From positions 1-20,710 of the forward strand of contig DBOL01000046.1 of NCBI GenBank assembly GCA_002299555.1: a stretch of 20,710 nucleotides of DNA, written 5' to 3'. The notes beneath the pieces are model-generated. The model ran no database searches and was not told where the DNA came from. It saw only the letters and a program-made list of their open reading frames with translations. This DNA is from Candidatus Aminicenantes bacterium UBA647 (GTDB taxonomy: Bacteria > Acidobacteriota > Aminicenantia > UBA2199). Each line of letters begins with the position of its first letter. The first letter of the stretch is position 1. Position numbers and translations under genes: made by a program. Of the stretch, positions 6,919 through 14,747 are shown piece by piece.

Positions 6919-8988
6919 TTAATCCTTTTCCGTAAGGGTTGAGAAATCGGCGATCTGTAATAGAAGCTCATTAAGCTTTTGAAGAAGACCGATCCGATTC
7001 TTTCTGATACTCTTATCCTTGTCCATTACGAGAACTTTTTCAAAAAAATTATCAACAACAGGTCTCATGTTAATAAAATTTGAACATGCCTCAATATATT
7101 TGTTACTCATAATGAGTTTTTCAGTTTCTAACTTGGTTTCATTAATTATTTCGAATAAGATTTTCTCTTCCGGCTCTACCAAATAGGTGTCTGAAACTGC
7201 CTCAATTTCTGAATCTTTGATTATATTCCTTATTCTTTTATGGACTTCGATCAGATGGTGGATCGATGAGCTCTCTGAGACTTGAAAAACTGCTTTTGCT
7301 CTAAGGTATATTTTGTAAATGAAAAGAGTATTACTTTTTATGACACTATTAACTACATCATTATCAATGAAAAGGAGGTCTTTTAGAAAGTGCTCCATCC
7401 TTGCTGAGAATAGAGATGAAATTACTTTAAAAATTTCCTGCTTGTCAGATTCATCAACACCGAATTTGTTAATGGTAAAGTCAATTACAGATTTAAGGTC
7501 AAAATTAAGTTTAAAGTCAATAATTATCTTAATGATCCCAGAAGTATCTCTTCTGATCCCGTAGGGATCTTTTGAACTGGAAACCTTAGTTCCTTTGGAG
7601 ATCAATCCCACAATATTGTCTACCTTATCACCAATAGAAAGGATTCCTGCGTTAAGGCTTTCCAGCTCATCTTCAACAAATCCTTTCGGTTCATAGTGGT
7701 AATAAACTGTTTCCCAGATATCTTTGTCTATCCCTTTTTCCTTAAGATAAAGCCCACCCATAATTCCCTGTAGTGAGGGGAATTCACCGACCATCCTTGT
7801 AAGGAGATCGTTCTTGCAGAGTTCAGCTGCTATTCCTATATTTTTTGTCTGCTCGTGATTTCCGGATAACTCAGAAAGAAGCTCTGCAATTTCTTTTATT
7901 CTGATACTTTTTTCATGAAATGTACCGAGATCTTTATGGAACATAACATTTTTCAACCCACTTCTTAAAGCTTCAAAATCATCATTTCTATCATTATCCC
8001 AGAAAAACTTTGCATCTTCAAAAGTGGCCCTTATAACTGTTTCATTTCCTTTGGAAACAAATTCACTCTCATCAGGGACATTCGAAACCCCTGCAAATAC
8101 ATTGGTCAGTTTTTCGTTACTATCGTATACAGGAACAAGTTTTTTTTCATTTATCATAAATGTTGATATGATCTCAGAAGGGAGATCAAGATATTGCTCA
8201 TCAAATCTCCCGGAAAAGACTACAGGATATTCATTATTAAATACGTAATACTCTAACATCTTATCAGTCAGTTGAACTTTAAAACCCAAGTCATCTTCCA
8301 GATCTTTTATTTCTGTAAGGATCTTATTCTTTCTTTCATCTTCACTGAAGATAACAAAATTCTGACTCATTTGTTCGCAATAATCCTGAAAAGATGAGAT
8401 CCTTACCTTTTCCTCAGACAACAGACGATGTCCGAAAGTTATATCTGAAGATGTTACCCCGGCAAACTGAAAACTAACAGTTTTACCGTTGAAGATCGCT
8501 AACAGATTTCTAACTGGTCTCACAAAACTTTTCCCTGAATTATTCCATGTCATCGATTTATTAAAGGAGATCTTATCAAGAATAGCGGGAATTAACTCAC
8601 TAAGGAGTGATTTTGTATCATCTCCTTTGTCCACTTTAGTAAATCCAAGATAAACACCTTTTTTTGTTTCAATTTCCTCAAGATCAGACTCTTCTATATT
8701 ATTTGCCTCAAGGAATTTTTCAAGGGCCTTGGTAGGGTTCTGATCTTCATCATAGGCGATCTTTCTGGACGGTCCTTTAACAAGATCAGATTTTGATTCT
8801 GAAACCTGACTTATGTTATTAAAAAAAAGGAGGAATCTTCGGTTGGTCATTGCAGTTTCAACTGCTCCATATTCAATACGCTGGTGTGTAAAGCTTTCGG
8901 TAAAACCTTTTTCCAACTGACCCATAATATCTTTTACATAAGATACAGGGACCTCTTCAATTCCTAATTCAAATAAAAATTCAGCCAT
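6919..8988 (-). CDS. glyS: Glycine--tRNA ligase beta subunit
   Basis: GlyS works with GlyQ as an alpha2-beta2 enzyme that charges tRNA-Gly in the cytoplasm; the beta chain carries most of the tRNA contacts. The protein is 689 residues from the start I choose, the usual size. It opens with the diagnostic AEFLFELGIEEVPVSYV, and the interior has FVRPVRNLLAIFNG, FGHRLLS and RATFEDAKFFWDND, all typical of the beta chain, as are LGTFHEKS and DPYGIRRDTSGIIKI. The frame is open 16 codons further, to 9036, but the ATG at 8988-8986 aligns with the family start, and AGAAGG lies just upstream in the DNA. That start overlaps the glyQ stop by eight bases (ATGGCTGA), consistent with coupled, near-equal synthesis of the two subunits. 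Confidence 0.96.
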   Translation of the reverse strand: MAEFLFELGIEEVPVSYVKDIMGQLEKGFTESFTHQRIEYGAVETAMTNRRFLLFFNNISQVSESKSDLVKGPSRKIAYDEDQNPTKALEKFLEANNIEESDLEEIETKKGVYLGFTKVDKGDDTKSLLSELIPAILDKISFNKSMTWNNSGKSFVRPVRNLLAIFNGKTVSFQFAGVTSSDITFGHRLLSEEKVRISSFQDYCEQMSQNFVIFSEDERKNKILTEIKDLEDDLGFKVQLTDKMLEYYVFNNEYPVVFSGRFDEQYLDLPSEIISTFMINEKKLVPVYDSNEKLTNVFAGVSNVPDESEFVSKGNETVIRATFEDAKFFWDNDRNDDFEALRSGLKNVMFHKDLGTFHEKSIRIKEIAELLSELSGNHEQTKNIGIAAELCKNDLLTRMVGEFPSLQGIMGGLYLKEKGIDKDIWETVYYHYEPKGFVEDELESLNAGILSIGDKVDNIVGLISKGTKVSSSKDPYGIRRDTSGIIKIIIDFKLNFDLKSVIDFTINKFGVDESDKQEIFKVISSLFSARMEHFLKDLLFIDNDVVNSVIKSNTLFIYKIYLRAKAVFQVSESSSIHHLIEVHKRIRNIIKDSEIEAVSDTYLVEPEEKILFEIINETKLETEKLIMSNKYIEACSNFINMRPVVDNFFEKVLVMDKDKSIRKNRIGLLQKLNELLLQIADFSTLTEKD

Positions 8989-9835
8989 TTTTACCTTCTG
9001 TTTTTTGTATGTATAATTTTGCTGCCTGAGAAGCAAGATCTCTCATTGAAGCAAGAAATGATGTTCTCTCAGCTACTGATACTGCTTTTCTTGCATCAAG
9101 GATATTGAATGCATGTGAACATTTGAGGACATAATCGAATGCAGGAAGATATAATTCAAGCTCAAGAAGTCTAGTCGCCTCTTTGTTGTAAAGGGCGTAT
9201 AATTCCCTCAGCATATCTATATCGGCTGTTTCAAAGTTGTATACAGAGAATTGTTTCTCTTCTTCTGTCCTTAGCTCACCATAAGAAACATTATTACTCC
9301 AGTTCAGATCGTATATGTTGCTCTTTTTTTCGAGAAAACTTCCCAGCCTTTCAATCCCGTATGTGATCTCGAGTGAATTGGGGCTGAGTTCTATTCCACC
9401 AGCCTGCTGAAAATATGTGAATTGTGTGATCTCCAGGCCGTCGCACATTACCTGCCACCCAACTCCCCATGCACCGAGAGAAGGGGATGCCCAATTATCT
9501 TCATCAAATTTTATATCATGGTTCCTGATCTCAACACCAAGAAACTGAAGACTATTAAGATATAACTCCTGCCCGTTTTCCGGGACAGGCTTCAGTATAA
9601 CCTGAAACTGGTTATGTTTTTGTACACGGTTCGGGTTCTCAGCATATCTGCCATCATCCGGTCTTCGAGAGGGTTGCCAGTATGCGGCTCTCCATGGTTT
9701 TTGTCCCAACACTTTAAAAAACGTGTCTGGAGTCATTGTCCCGGCTCCTACTTCGTTGTCATAGCCGGAAGCAATATAACATCCGTTATGTGACCAGAAT
9801 TCCTCTAATTTTAAAATAATTTCCTGTATGCTCAA
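8981..9835 (-). CDS. glyQ: Glycine--tRNA ligase alpha subunit
   Basis: GlyQ is the catalytic class II subunit that activates glycine with ATP. The 284 residues are close to the usual 290-300 and highly conserved: EVGAGTMTPDTF at about 28-39, QPSRRPDDGRYAENPNRVQKH, QFQVILKPVP, GVEIRNHDIKFDEDNW and LGAWGVGWQVMCDGLEITQFT. The start is TTG at 9835-9833. The product (MSIQEIILKLEEFW) aligns with the family N-terminus, there is no better in-frame start, and CGAGGT lies a few bases upstream within the end of gcvPB. The gcvPB stop TAA directly abuts this TTG with no gap, so ribosomes finishing GcvPB could re-initiate here. Confidence 0.97.
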   Translation of the reverse strand: MSIQEIILKLEEFWSHNGCYIASGYDNEVGAGTMTPDTFFKVLGQKPWRAAYWQPSRRPDDGRYAENPNRVQKHNQFQVILKPVPENGQELYLNSLQFLGVEIRNHDIKFDEDNWASPSLGAWGVGWQVMCDGLEITQFTYFQQAGGIELSPNSLEITYGIERLGSFLEKKSNIYDLNWSNNVSYGELRTEEEKQFSVYNFETADIDMLRELYALYNKEATRLLELELYLPAFDYVLKCSHAFNILDARKAVSVAERTSFLASMRDLASQAAKLYIQKTEGKNG

Positions 9836-11278
9836 TTATACCTCGCTTTTCTCCCATCTGAGTATTAATTTACGGGCAGCATATACTTCATCAAGTCTTG
9901 ATACCGGAGTATTGTGCGGTGAATTCTTCAGATATTCGGGATTTTCTTCCGCTTCCTTCAATATGGTTTTCATCACAGATATAAAATTATCAAGTGTCTC
10001 TTTGCTCTCTGTTTCGGTAGGTTCTATCATCATTGCACCATGAATTATCAATGGGAAATATACTGTGAAAGGATGAATGTTATAATCAAGAAGTCTTTTT
10101 GCTATGTCAAGAGTTTTAACCTTGAGTCCTGAATCTGAAAAGACAACTTCATGTAGTGTTTTGCCTTTATATGGAAGATCCAGATGCCCCTCCAGTTCTT
10201 TCCGTATGTAGTTAGCATTAAGGACAGCATCTTCGGCAACCAGGCTCACATTCTCTTTTCCAAGTGCCATTAGATAGGCAAGTGCTCTTACCATAACGAG
10301 GAAGTTTCCATAGTAATTTTTGATTCTTCCGATTCCTTCCTCAGTGAAGTATTTAACTTTAAGTTTTCCACCTTCAGATGTGATTCTGGGGACGGGAAGG
10401 AATTTTGACAATTCCTTACTTACACCGATAGGGCCGGAACCAGGACCTCCACCCCCATGCGGAGTTGAAAATGTTTTATGAAGGTTAAGGTGTATTACAT
10501 CGGCACCGATCTCACCCGGTCTTACTATTCCGAGGAAAGCATTCATATTAGCTCCGTCCATATATAGCATGGAACCGTTATCATGAAGGGCTTTAGAAAT
10601 TTCAACAATATTTTTTTCAAAAATACCGAGGGTATTGGGGTTGGTCATCATAAGAGCTGCGACATCTTCGTCCAGGTGTTTTTTTAACTCTTCCAGATCA
10701 ATAATGCCCTCATCATTTGATGGTATCTCTCTTATATCGTAACCGGCAAAATGGGCAGAAGCAGGATTTGTACCATGTGCGGAGTCCGGGATCAAAACTA
10801 TCTTTCTCGGATCACCAAGAGAAGTCAGGTATTTCCTGATTATCATCATTCCTGTGAATTCACCGTGAGCCCCTGCTGAAGGAGTGAGTGTAAATGAATC
10901 CATTCCTGTCAGCTCAATAAGCCACTCTTCCAGTTCCTTTATTATTCTGAGGTTTCCCTGAACAAGATCGACAGGGGAGTAGGGATGAGCAGACAGATTA
11001 TCTATCCCCGCTATTTTCTCATTAACTTTTGGATTATATTTCATTGTACAGGAACCTAACGGATAGAATCCGTTATCTACGGAATGATTTAACCTTGCCA
11101 GATTTGAGAAATGCCTTACGGTCTCTACTTCAGACAGAGATGGGAAATCTTCAATTCCATTTCTGAGCTTCTTTTTGTTAATTGCAATAAGTTCATCAGG
11201 GAACTGATTGAGGCTTACAGATACTCCTGTTTTCCCCTTTCTACTGATATTGAAGATAAGTTCCGGAAGTTTGTTCAT
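9836..11278 (-). CDS. gcvPB: Glycine dehydrogenase (aminomethyl-transferring) subunit 2, P-protein beta half
   Basis: This is the C-terminal half of the split P-protein, the pyridoxal-phosphate glycine decarboxylase of the glycine cleavage system. It forms the active enzyme with GcvPA and passes the aminomethyl group to lipoyl-GcvH. The PLP-binding lysine is Lys268 in HLNLHKTFSTPHGGGGPG (residues 263-280), the family signature. GFYPLGSCTMKYNPK, LTPSAGAHGE and SAHGTNPASAHFAG are also typical. The 480-residue length fits the beta-type chain. Its start overlaps the gcvPA stop by four bases (ATGA, 11278-11275). The two-gene P-protein, rather than one chain of about 950 residues, is the arrangement common in Firmicutes, Thermotoga and several other deep lineages. 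Confidence 0.97.
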   Translation of the reverse strand: MNKLPELIFNISRKGKTGVSVSLNQFPDELIAINKKKLRNGIEDFPSLSEVETVRHFSNLARLNHSVDNGFYPLGSCTMKYNPKVNEKIAGIDNLSAHPYSPVDLVQGNLRIIKELEEWLIELTGMDSFTLTPSAGAHGEFTGMMIIRKYLTSLGDPRKIVLIPDSAHGTNPASAHFAGYDIREIPSNDEGIIDLEELKKHLDEDVAALMMTNPNTLGIFEKNIVEISKALHDNGSMLYMDGANMNAFLGIVRPGEIGADVIHLNLHKTFSTPHGGGGPGSGPIGVSKELSKFLPVPRITSEGGKLKVKYFTEEGIGRIKNYYGNFLVMVRALAYLMALGKENVSLVAEDAVLNANYIRKELEGHLDLPYKGKTLHEVVFSDSGLKVKTLDIAKRLLDYNIHPFTVYFPLIIHGAMMIEPTETESKETLDNFISVMKTILKEAEENPEYLKNSPHNTPVSRLDEVYAARKLILRWEKSEV

Positions 11279-12624
11279 TTTAATTCTCCAATTGCATTTA
11301 CAAAATTGTCAATATCCGCTTTCTTGTGCATTTCTGTAAAGTTGACAAGTATGTGGTTCTTAAATTCCTTAAAGAACCAATTCAATGGAATTCCCGGTAG
11401 TATCCCTTTAGCCTTCAATTTGTTCATAAATTGATCAATATCTATATTTTTGAGATCAACTACAACTTCATTAAAAAAATCTTCCTTGAATTTTACCTCC
11501 ACATGGTCCATTCCTGATAATTGTTTTACAAAATATGCTGTATTAAGATGATTTGATCTTGATATATCATTAAGGCCTTTTTCACCAAGAATCGTCAGAT
11601 AGATAGATGCTCTGAGTGCACACCAAGCCTGATTAGAACAAATATTTGATGTAGCTTTTTCTCTCTTTATATGTTGTTCCCTTGTAGACAAAGTGAGTAC
11701 ATATCCCCTTTTACCATTAGTATCGATCGTTTCTCCGACAAGTCTTCCGGGTATTTGCCTGACATATTCCTTTCTCGTTGATATGAACCCGAGAAAGGGT
11801 CCGCCATAGGAAAGAGGAAGTCCGAAACTTTGTGCTTCACCTACAACAATATCGACCCCGTTCGATCCCGGAGAAGAGATGAAGGGGAGTGAAAAAGCCT
11901 CAGTAACTATCTGAGTGACAATACTACCTGAATTGTGAGCTATTTCGGTTATCTGGTCTGTTTCTTCAAGGACACCGAAAAAATTTGGAGATTGAAATAC
12001 TAATCCACCGATATCATCTCCTGTCTTTGACCTCAGATCTGCAAGATCTACTTTTCCGGAAGTTTCATCAAAATCAACCAGTTCTATAACAATATCCAGA
12101 TTCTGGATATAGGAGTTAATTATCTCAAGATATTCAGGATGAATATTTGAAGCCGCAAGTATCTTTTTTTTTCTGGATTTTCTAACCATCAGAAGAACAC
12201 CCTCGGCTGCTGCGGTTCCTCCATCGTATAAAGAGGAATTTGAAATATCCATTCCTGTAAGCATTGACATCATTGTCTGATACTCGAACATCGCCTGGAG
12301 GCTTCCCTGGCTTACTTCAGGTTGATAAGGAGTGTATGGGGTGAGAAAATCACCCTTCATACTGAGTGATTTTACTGCCTCCGGGATGAAGTGATTGTAT
12401 GCTCCGCCACCCAAAAAACTTTTATACTTATGAAATTCATTTTCCTCTCCATATTTCATGAATTTTTCAATCAATTCATCTTCATGAAGCATTGAAGGGA
12501 TGTTATCTAAAGGAAAGTAGGATTTTCCTTTTGGAATATCTGAAAAAAGTTCTTTAATATCATTAATACCAATAACTTTTTTCATCTCCTCTCTTTCTGG
12601 ATCTGTAAGGGGGAAATATCTCAT
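11275..12624 (-). CDS. gcvPA: Glycine dehydrogenase (aminomethyl-transferring) subunit 1, P-protein alpha half
   Basis: This is the N-terminal half of the split P-protein. It has the PLP-enzyme fold without the PLP lysine and pairs with GcvPB. Recognisable stretches are RYFPLTDPEREEM at the start, FLGGGAYNHFIPEAVKSL, FLTPYTPYQPEVSQGSLQAMFEYQ (about 95-118), SLYDGGTAAAEG and FGLPLSYGGPFLGF, followed by REQHIKREKATSNICSNQA, which is near-universal in P-proteins. The 449-residue length is normal. AGAGGC sits about six bases before the ATG, and the gcvH stop is 13 bases upstream. Confidence 0.97.
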   Translation of the reverse strand: MRYFPLTDPEREEMKKVIGINDIKELFSDIPKGKSYFPLDNIPSMLHEDELIEKFMKYGEENEFHKYKSFLGGGAYNHFIPEAVKSLSMKGDFLTPYTPYQPEVSQGSLQAMFEYQTMMSMLTGMDISNSSLYDGGTAAAEGVLLMVRKSRKKKILAASNIHPEYLEIINSYIQNLDIVIELVDFDETSGKVDLADLRSKTGDDIGGLVFQSPNFFGVLEETDQITEIAHNSGSIVTQIVTEAFSLPFISSPGSNGVDIVVGEAQSFGLPLSYGGPFLGFISTRKEYVRQIPGRLVGETIDTNGKRGYVLTLSTREQHIKREKATSNICSNQAWCALRASIYLTILGEKGLNDISRSNHLNTAYFVKQLSGMDHVEVKFKEDFFNEVVVDLKNIDIDQFMNKLKAKGILPGIPLNWFFKEFKNHILVNFTEMHKKADIDNFVNAIGELK

Positions 12625-12637
12625 ATTTGCCTCTGGG

Positions 12638-13018
12638 TCAGATTCCCTTCAGGTACTCTTCGTACTGATTTGCATCAAGGAGATCGGTCAATTCAGCAGG
12701 ATCTGAAAATTTGATCTTATATATCCATCCTGAACGATATGGATCTTTGTTCACATTTTCCGGAGTATCTTCAAGTGTAGTGTTAACATCGACAACCTCA
12801 CCGGAAAGAGGTGAAAAAATATCATTTACTGCTTTTACAGATTCAATATTGGAACATGCATCTCCTTTCACAAAAGAGCTCCCTTTTTCCGGGAGTTCAA
12901 TAAATACAACGTCGCCCATCTCTTTTTGAGCATAATCTGAAACGCCAACAGAAGCAATATCATCTTCAATTTTTACCCATTCATGATCTTTTGAAAATTT
13001 GTAATTAGTTAAATCCAT
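12638..13018 (-). CDS. gcvH: Glycine cleavage system H protein
   Basis: This small lipoyl carrier shuttles the aminomethyl intermediate between the P-, T- and L-proteins. The 126 residues show the complete family pattern: HEWV near the N-terminus, GVSDYAQKEMGDVVFIELPE, and the lipoylation site IESVKAVNDI with Lys62 as the modified residue. SPLSGEVVDVN, NKDPY and GWIYKIK follow. AAAGGAGG lies just upstream of the ATG and is the strongest ribosome site in this operon, in keeping with the usual excess of H protein over the other components. It sits 69 bases after gcvT; that gap holds no hairpin or promoter I can support. Confidence 0.98.
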   Translation of the reverse strand: MDLTNYKFSKDHEWVKIEDDIASVGVSDYAQKEMGDVVFIELPEKGSSFVKGDACSNIESVKAVNDIFSPLSGEVVDVNTTLEDTPENVNKDPYRSGWIYKIKFSDPAELTDLLDANQYEEYLKGI

Positions 13019-13087
13019 AATTTTCCTCCTTTATTTAAAATTTCAACAAGCTTTTATCTGTATAAGATATCATCACAACTTTTGCTA

Positions 13088-14182
13088 TCATGACGATCTT
13101 TTGTAAAAGGGTGTTTCCACAACCATGGCTTCAATCTGCTTCCCCCTGATCTCAACATGAAATCTTGATCCGACCTCACTATGTTCGATAGGAAGATAAA
13201 CAAGGCCGATAGGTTTCCTGAGGAATGGCGCAAAAGTTCCACTGGTTACTTCTGAATAGTGTTTGCCGTCAATGAAAACTTTGTATCCATGTCTGGGTAC
13301 CCCTTTCTCTACAAGTTCGAATCCGACAAGTTTCCTGCGAATACCTTCTTCTTTTTGTTTTAGAAGTGGTTCTTTTCCAATAAAATCCCCTTGCTTAAAC
13401 TTCAGGATCCATCCGAGGTCTGCTTCAAGGATAGTATGAGAGTCATCAATATCGTTACCATAAAGGGACATTTTTGATTCAAGCCGAAGTGTATCTCTTG
13501 CTCCAAGCCCGGCTGGAATTATCCCGAGGTCTTTTCCTTTTTCTGCAAGGTTAATAAAAAGATCTGAAGCTGTTTTCTCATCAGCTTTAAAATAGATCTC
13601 AAATCCATCTTCTCCTGTATATCCAGTCCTCGAAATTATTGCATCAATATTGCCTATTTTCCCTGTCAGAAAATAATAATACTTAAGCTCACCTATTTTG
13701 TCACTTGTAAATTGAGTAAGAAGCTTCTCGGCATTCGGACCCTGAACAGCTATCTGGGTGTATTTATCACTCAGGTTCTCAGCTGATACTCCAAATCTCT
13801 CCACTTTACTACTTATCCATTTGAAATCCTTCTCAAGGTTTGCTGCATTAACTACCAGTAAATATTCTTTTTCAGTTATCATATAGACAAGCATGTCATC
13901 AACAAAACATCCGTTTTCGGTCGGAAGTGCGGTATAGAGGATTTTGCCCGGCTTCAATTTGCTGATATTATTAGAAGTAATATATTGAACTGCATCAAGA
14001 GCAGAATCACCTTTGATAAATATTTCTCCCATATGGCTTACGTCAAATATTCCTCCTGATGTTCTAACCGCATTATGCTCTTCAGATAATCCGGAATACT
14101 GAACCGGGAGGTCCCATCCGAAGAAGTCGACCATTTTCCCGCCGAGATGGTAATGTGCACTGTTAATTGTAGTTTTTTTCAT
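13088..14182 (-). CDS. gcvT: Aminomethyltransferase (glycine cleavage system T protein)
   Basis: GcvT releases ammonia from the aminomethyl-lipoyl H protein and transfers the methylene group to tetrahydrofolate. At 364 residues the length is typical. Hallmarks include MVDFFGWDLPVQYSG near the N-terminus, GIFDVSHMGEI at about 44-54, QGPNAEKLL, SRTGYTGEDGFEIYF at about 189-203, GLGARDTLRLESKMSLYG and the C-terminal EVTSGTFAPFLRKPIGLVYL. It is the first gene of the leftward block. GGAG lies about eight bases before the ATG. No lipoamide dehydrogenase or lipoate-synthesis gene is visible in the window, so the L-protein must be encoded elsewhere. Confidence 0.98.
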   Translation of the reverse strand: MKKTTINSAHYHLGGKMVDFFGWDLPVQYSGLSEEHNAVRTSGGIFDVSHMGEIFIKGDSALDAVQYITSNNISKLKPGKILYTALPTENGCFVDDMLVYMITEKEYLLVVNAANLEKDFKWISSKVERFGVSAENLSDKYTQIAVQGPNAEKLLTQFTSDKIGELKYYYFLTGKIGNIDAIISRTGYTGEDGFEIYFKADEKTASDLFINLAEKGKDLGIIPAGLGARDTLRLESKMSLYGNDIDDSHTILEADLGWILKFKQGDFIGKEPLLKQKEEGIRRKLVGFELVEKGVPRHGYKVFIDGKHYSEVTSGTFAPFLRKPIGLVYLPIEHSEVGSRFHVEIRGKQIEAMVVETPFYKRSS

Positions 14183-14205
14183 GAAAGATGCTCCAGTTTT
14201 CCCAA

Positions 14206-14232
14206 ATTATAAATTATCACATTAATCCTCAA
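14206..14232 (-). promoter_or_regulatory. Possible promoter of the gcvT-to-radA operon
   Basis: On the minus strand a perfect TATAAT (complement of 14206-14211) lies where it would start transcription near 14199, 17 bases before the gcvT ATG. The best -35 element is TTGAGG (complement of 14227-14232), with a short 15-base spacer, so the match is weak. I see no glycine-riboswitch core between here and the rpsO promoter. Confidence 0.3.
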
Positions 14233-14242
14233 AAATCAAGAA

Positions 14243-14261
14243 ATCTAAAGAGATTTTAGAT
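14243..14261. repeat. Inverted repeat in the gcvT-rpsO divergent region
   Basis: ATCTAAA (14243-14249) and TTTAGAT (14255-14261) form a perfect 7-base dyad around a 5-base centre. A third copy of ATCTAAA lies at 14300-14306. The dyad is just upstream of the possible gcvT promoter, a position suited to an operator. It is AT-rich and short, so chance is a real possibility. Confidence 0.35.
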
Positions 14262-14365
14262 ACTTGTAGAGGTAGTATTATTGTTGCATTTGAAGTATAA
14301 TCTAAAATTATTATTGAGTTCTGTCCAATTGCAGGTATAACCATATCAATATCAGGCCCTGTCTG

Positions 14366-14394
14366 TTTACAAACGGTGAATTCTTTGATAAAAT
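14366..14394 (+). promoter_or_regulatory. Promoter of rpsO-pnp
   Basis: TTTACA (14366-14371), a 17-base spacer and TAAAAT (14389-14394) match the sigma-70 consensus at five of six positions each. The predicted start is near 14401, giving a leader of about 23 bases that contains AGGAGG at 14413-14418. That leader is too short for the structured S15 autoregulatory site known from E. coli rpsO. Confidence 0.55.
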
Positions 14395-14423
14395 ATGAAA
14401 TAAGCTAAATTTAGGAGGAGATT

Positions 14424-14693
14424 TTGAGTATTACAACGGAAGATAAACAAAAGGTGATAGGAAAGTATAAGATAAATGATAAGGATACTGGTTCTGCAAA
14501 TGTTCAGGTAGCATTATTAACTGGTAGAATTAAGGATTTAACCGAGCATTTCAATGTCCACAAAAAAGATCACCACTCAAGAAGAGGTCTCCTTGTACTC
14601 GTTTCAAAGAGAAGAAAACTTTTAAGTTATATCAGGAAAAAAAATTACCAACAATATCTTGATATAATTGGTAACCTTAAATTAAGGAAGTAA
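14424..14693 (+). CDS. rpsO: 30S ribosomal protein S15
   Basis: S15 is a primary 16S rRNA-binding protein that nucleates the platform of the small subunit. The 89 residues are the standard length and carry the signature DTGSANVQVALLTGRI (about 21-36), LTEHFNVHKKDHHSRRGLL (about 39-57) and KRRKLLSYI. The start is TTG at 14424-14426. AGGAGG at 14413-14418 is ideally placed, and the product aligns with the family N-terminus, so the TTG is well supported. It heads the classical rpsO-pnp pair, with 54 bases before pnp and no obvious hairpin in that gap. Confidence 0.97.
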   Translation: MSITTEDKQKVIGKYKINDKDTGSANVQVALLTGRIKDLTEHFNVHKKDHHSRRGLLVLVSKRRKLLSYIRKKNYQQYLDIIGNLKLRK

Positions 14694-14747
14694 AGGTATA
14701 CAATTCATACTTATCTGTAGTTTGGTTTTAAATAAAGGAGAAACAAA

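Noticed and set aside
8989..9036. Sixteen extra N-terminal residues on GlyS
   Set aside because: The start at 8988 aligns with the family N-terminus and has an AGAAGG site. The extra residues lie inside the glyQ coding end.
13054..13242. 62-residue open frame between gcvH and gcvT
   Set aside because: It mostly overlaps the conserved end of gcvT in another frame and has no recognisable features.
14183..14423. Glycine riboswitch upstream of gcvT
   Set aside because: The position is classic, but I find no conserved glycine-aptamer core on either strand, and the space is shared with the rpsO promoter. A covariance-model scan would be decisive.
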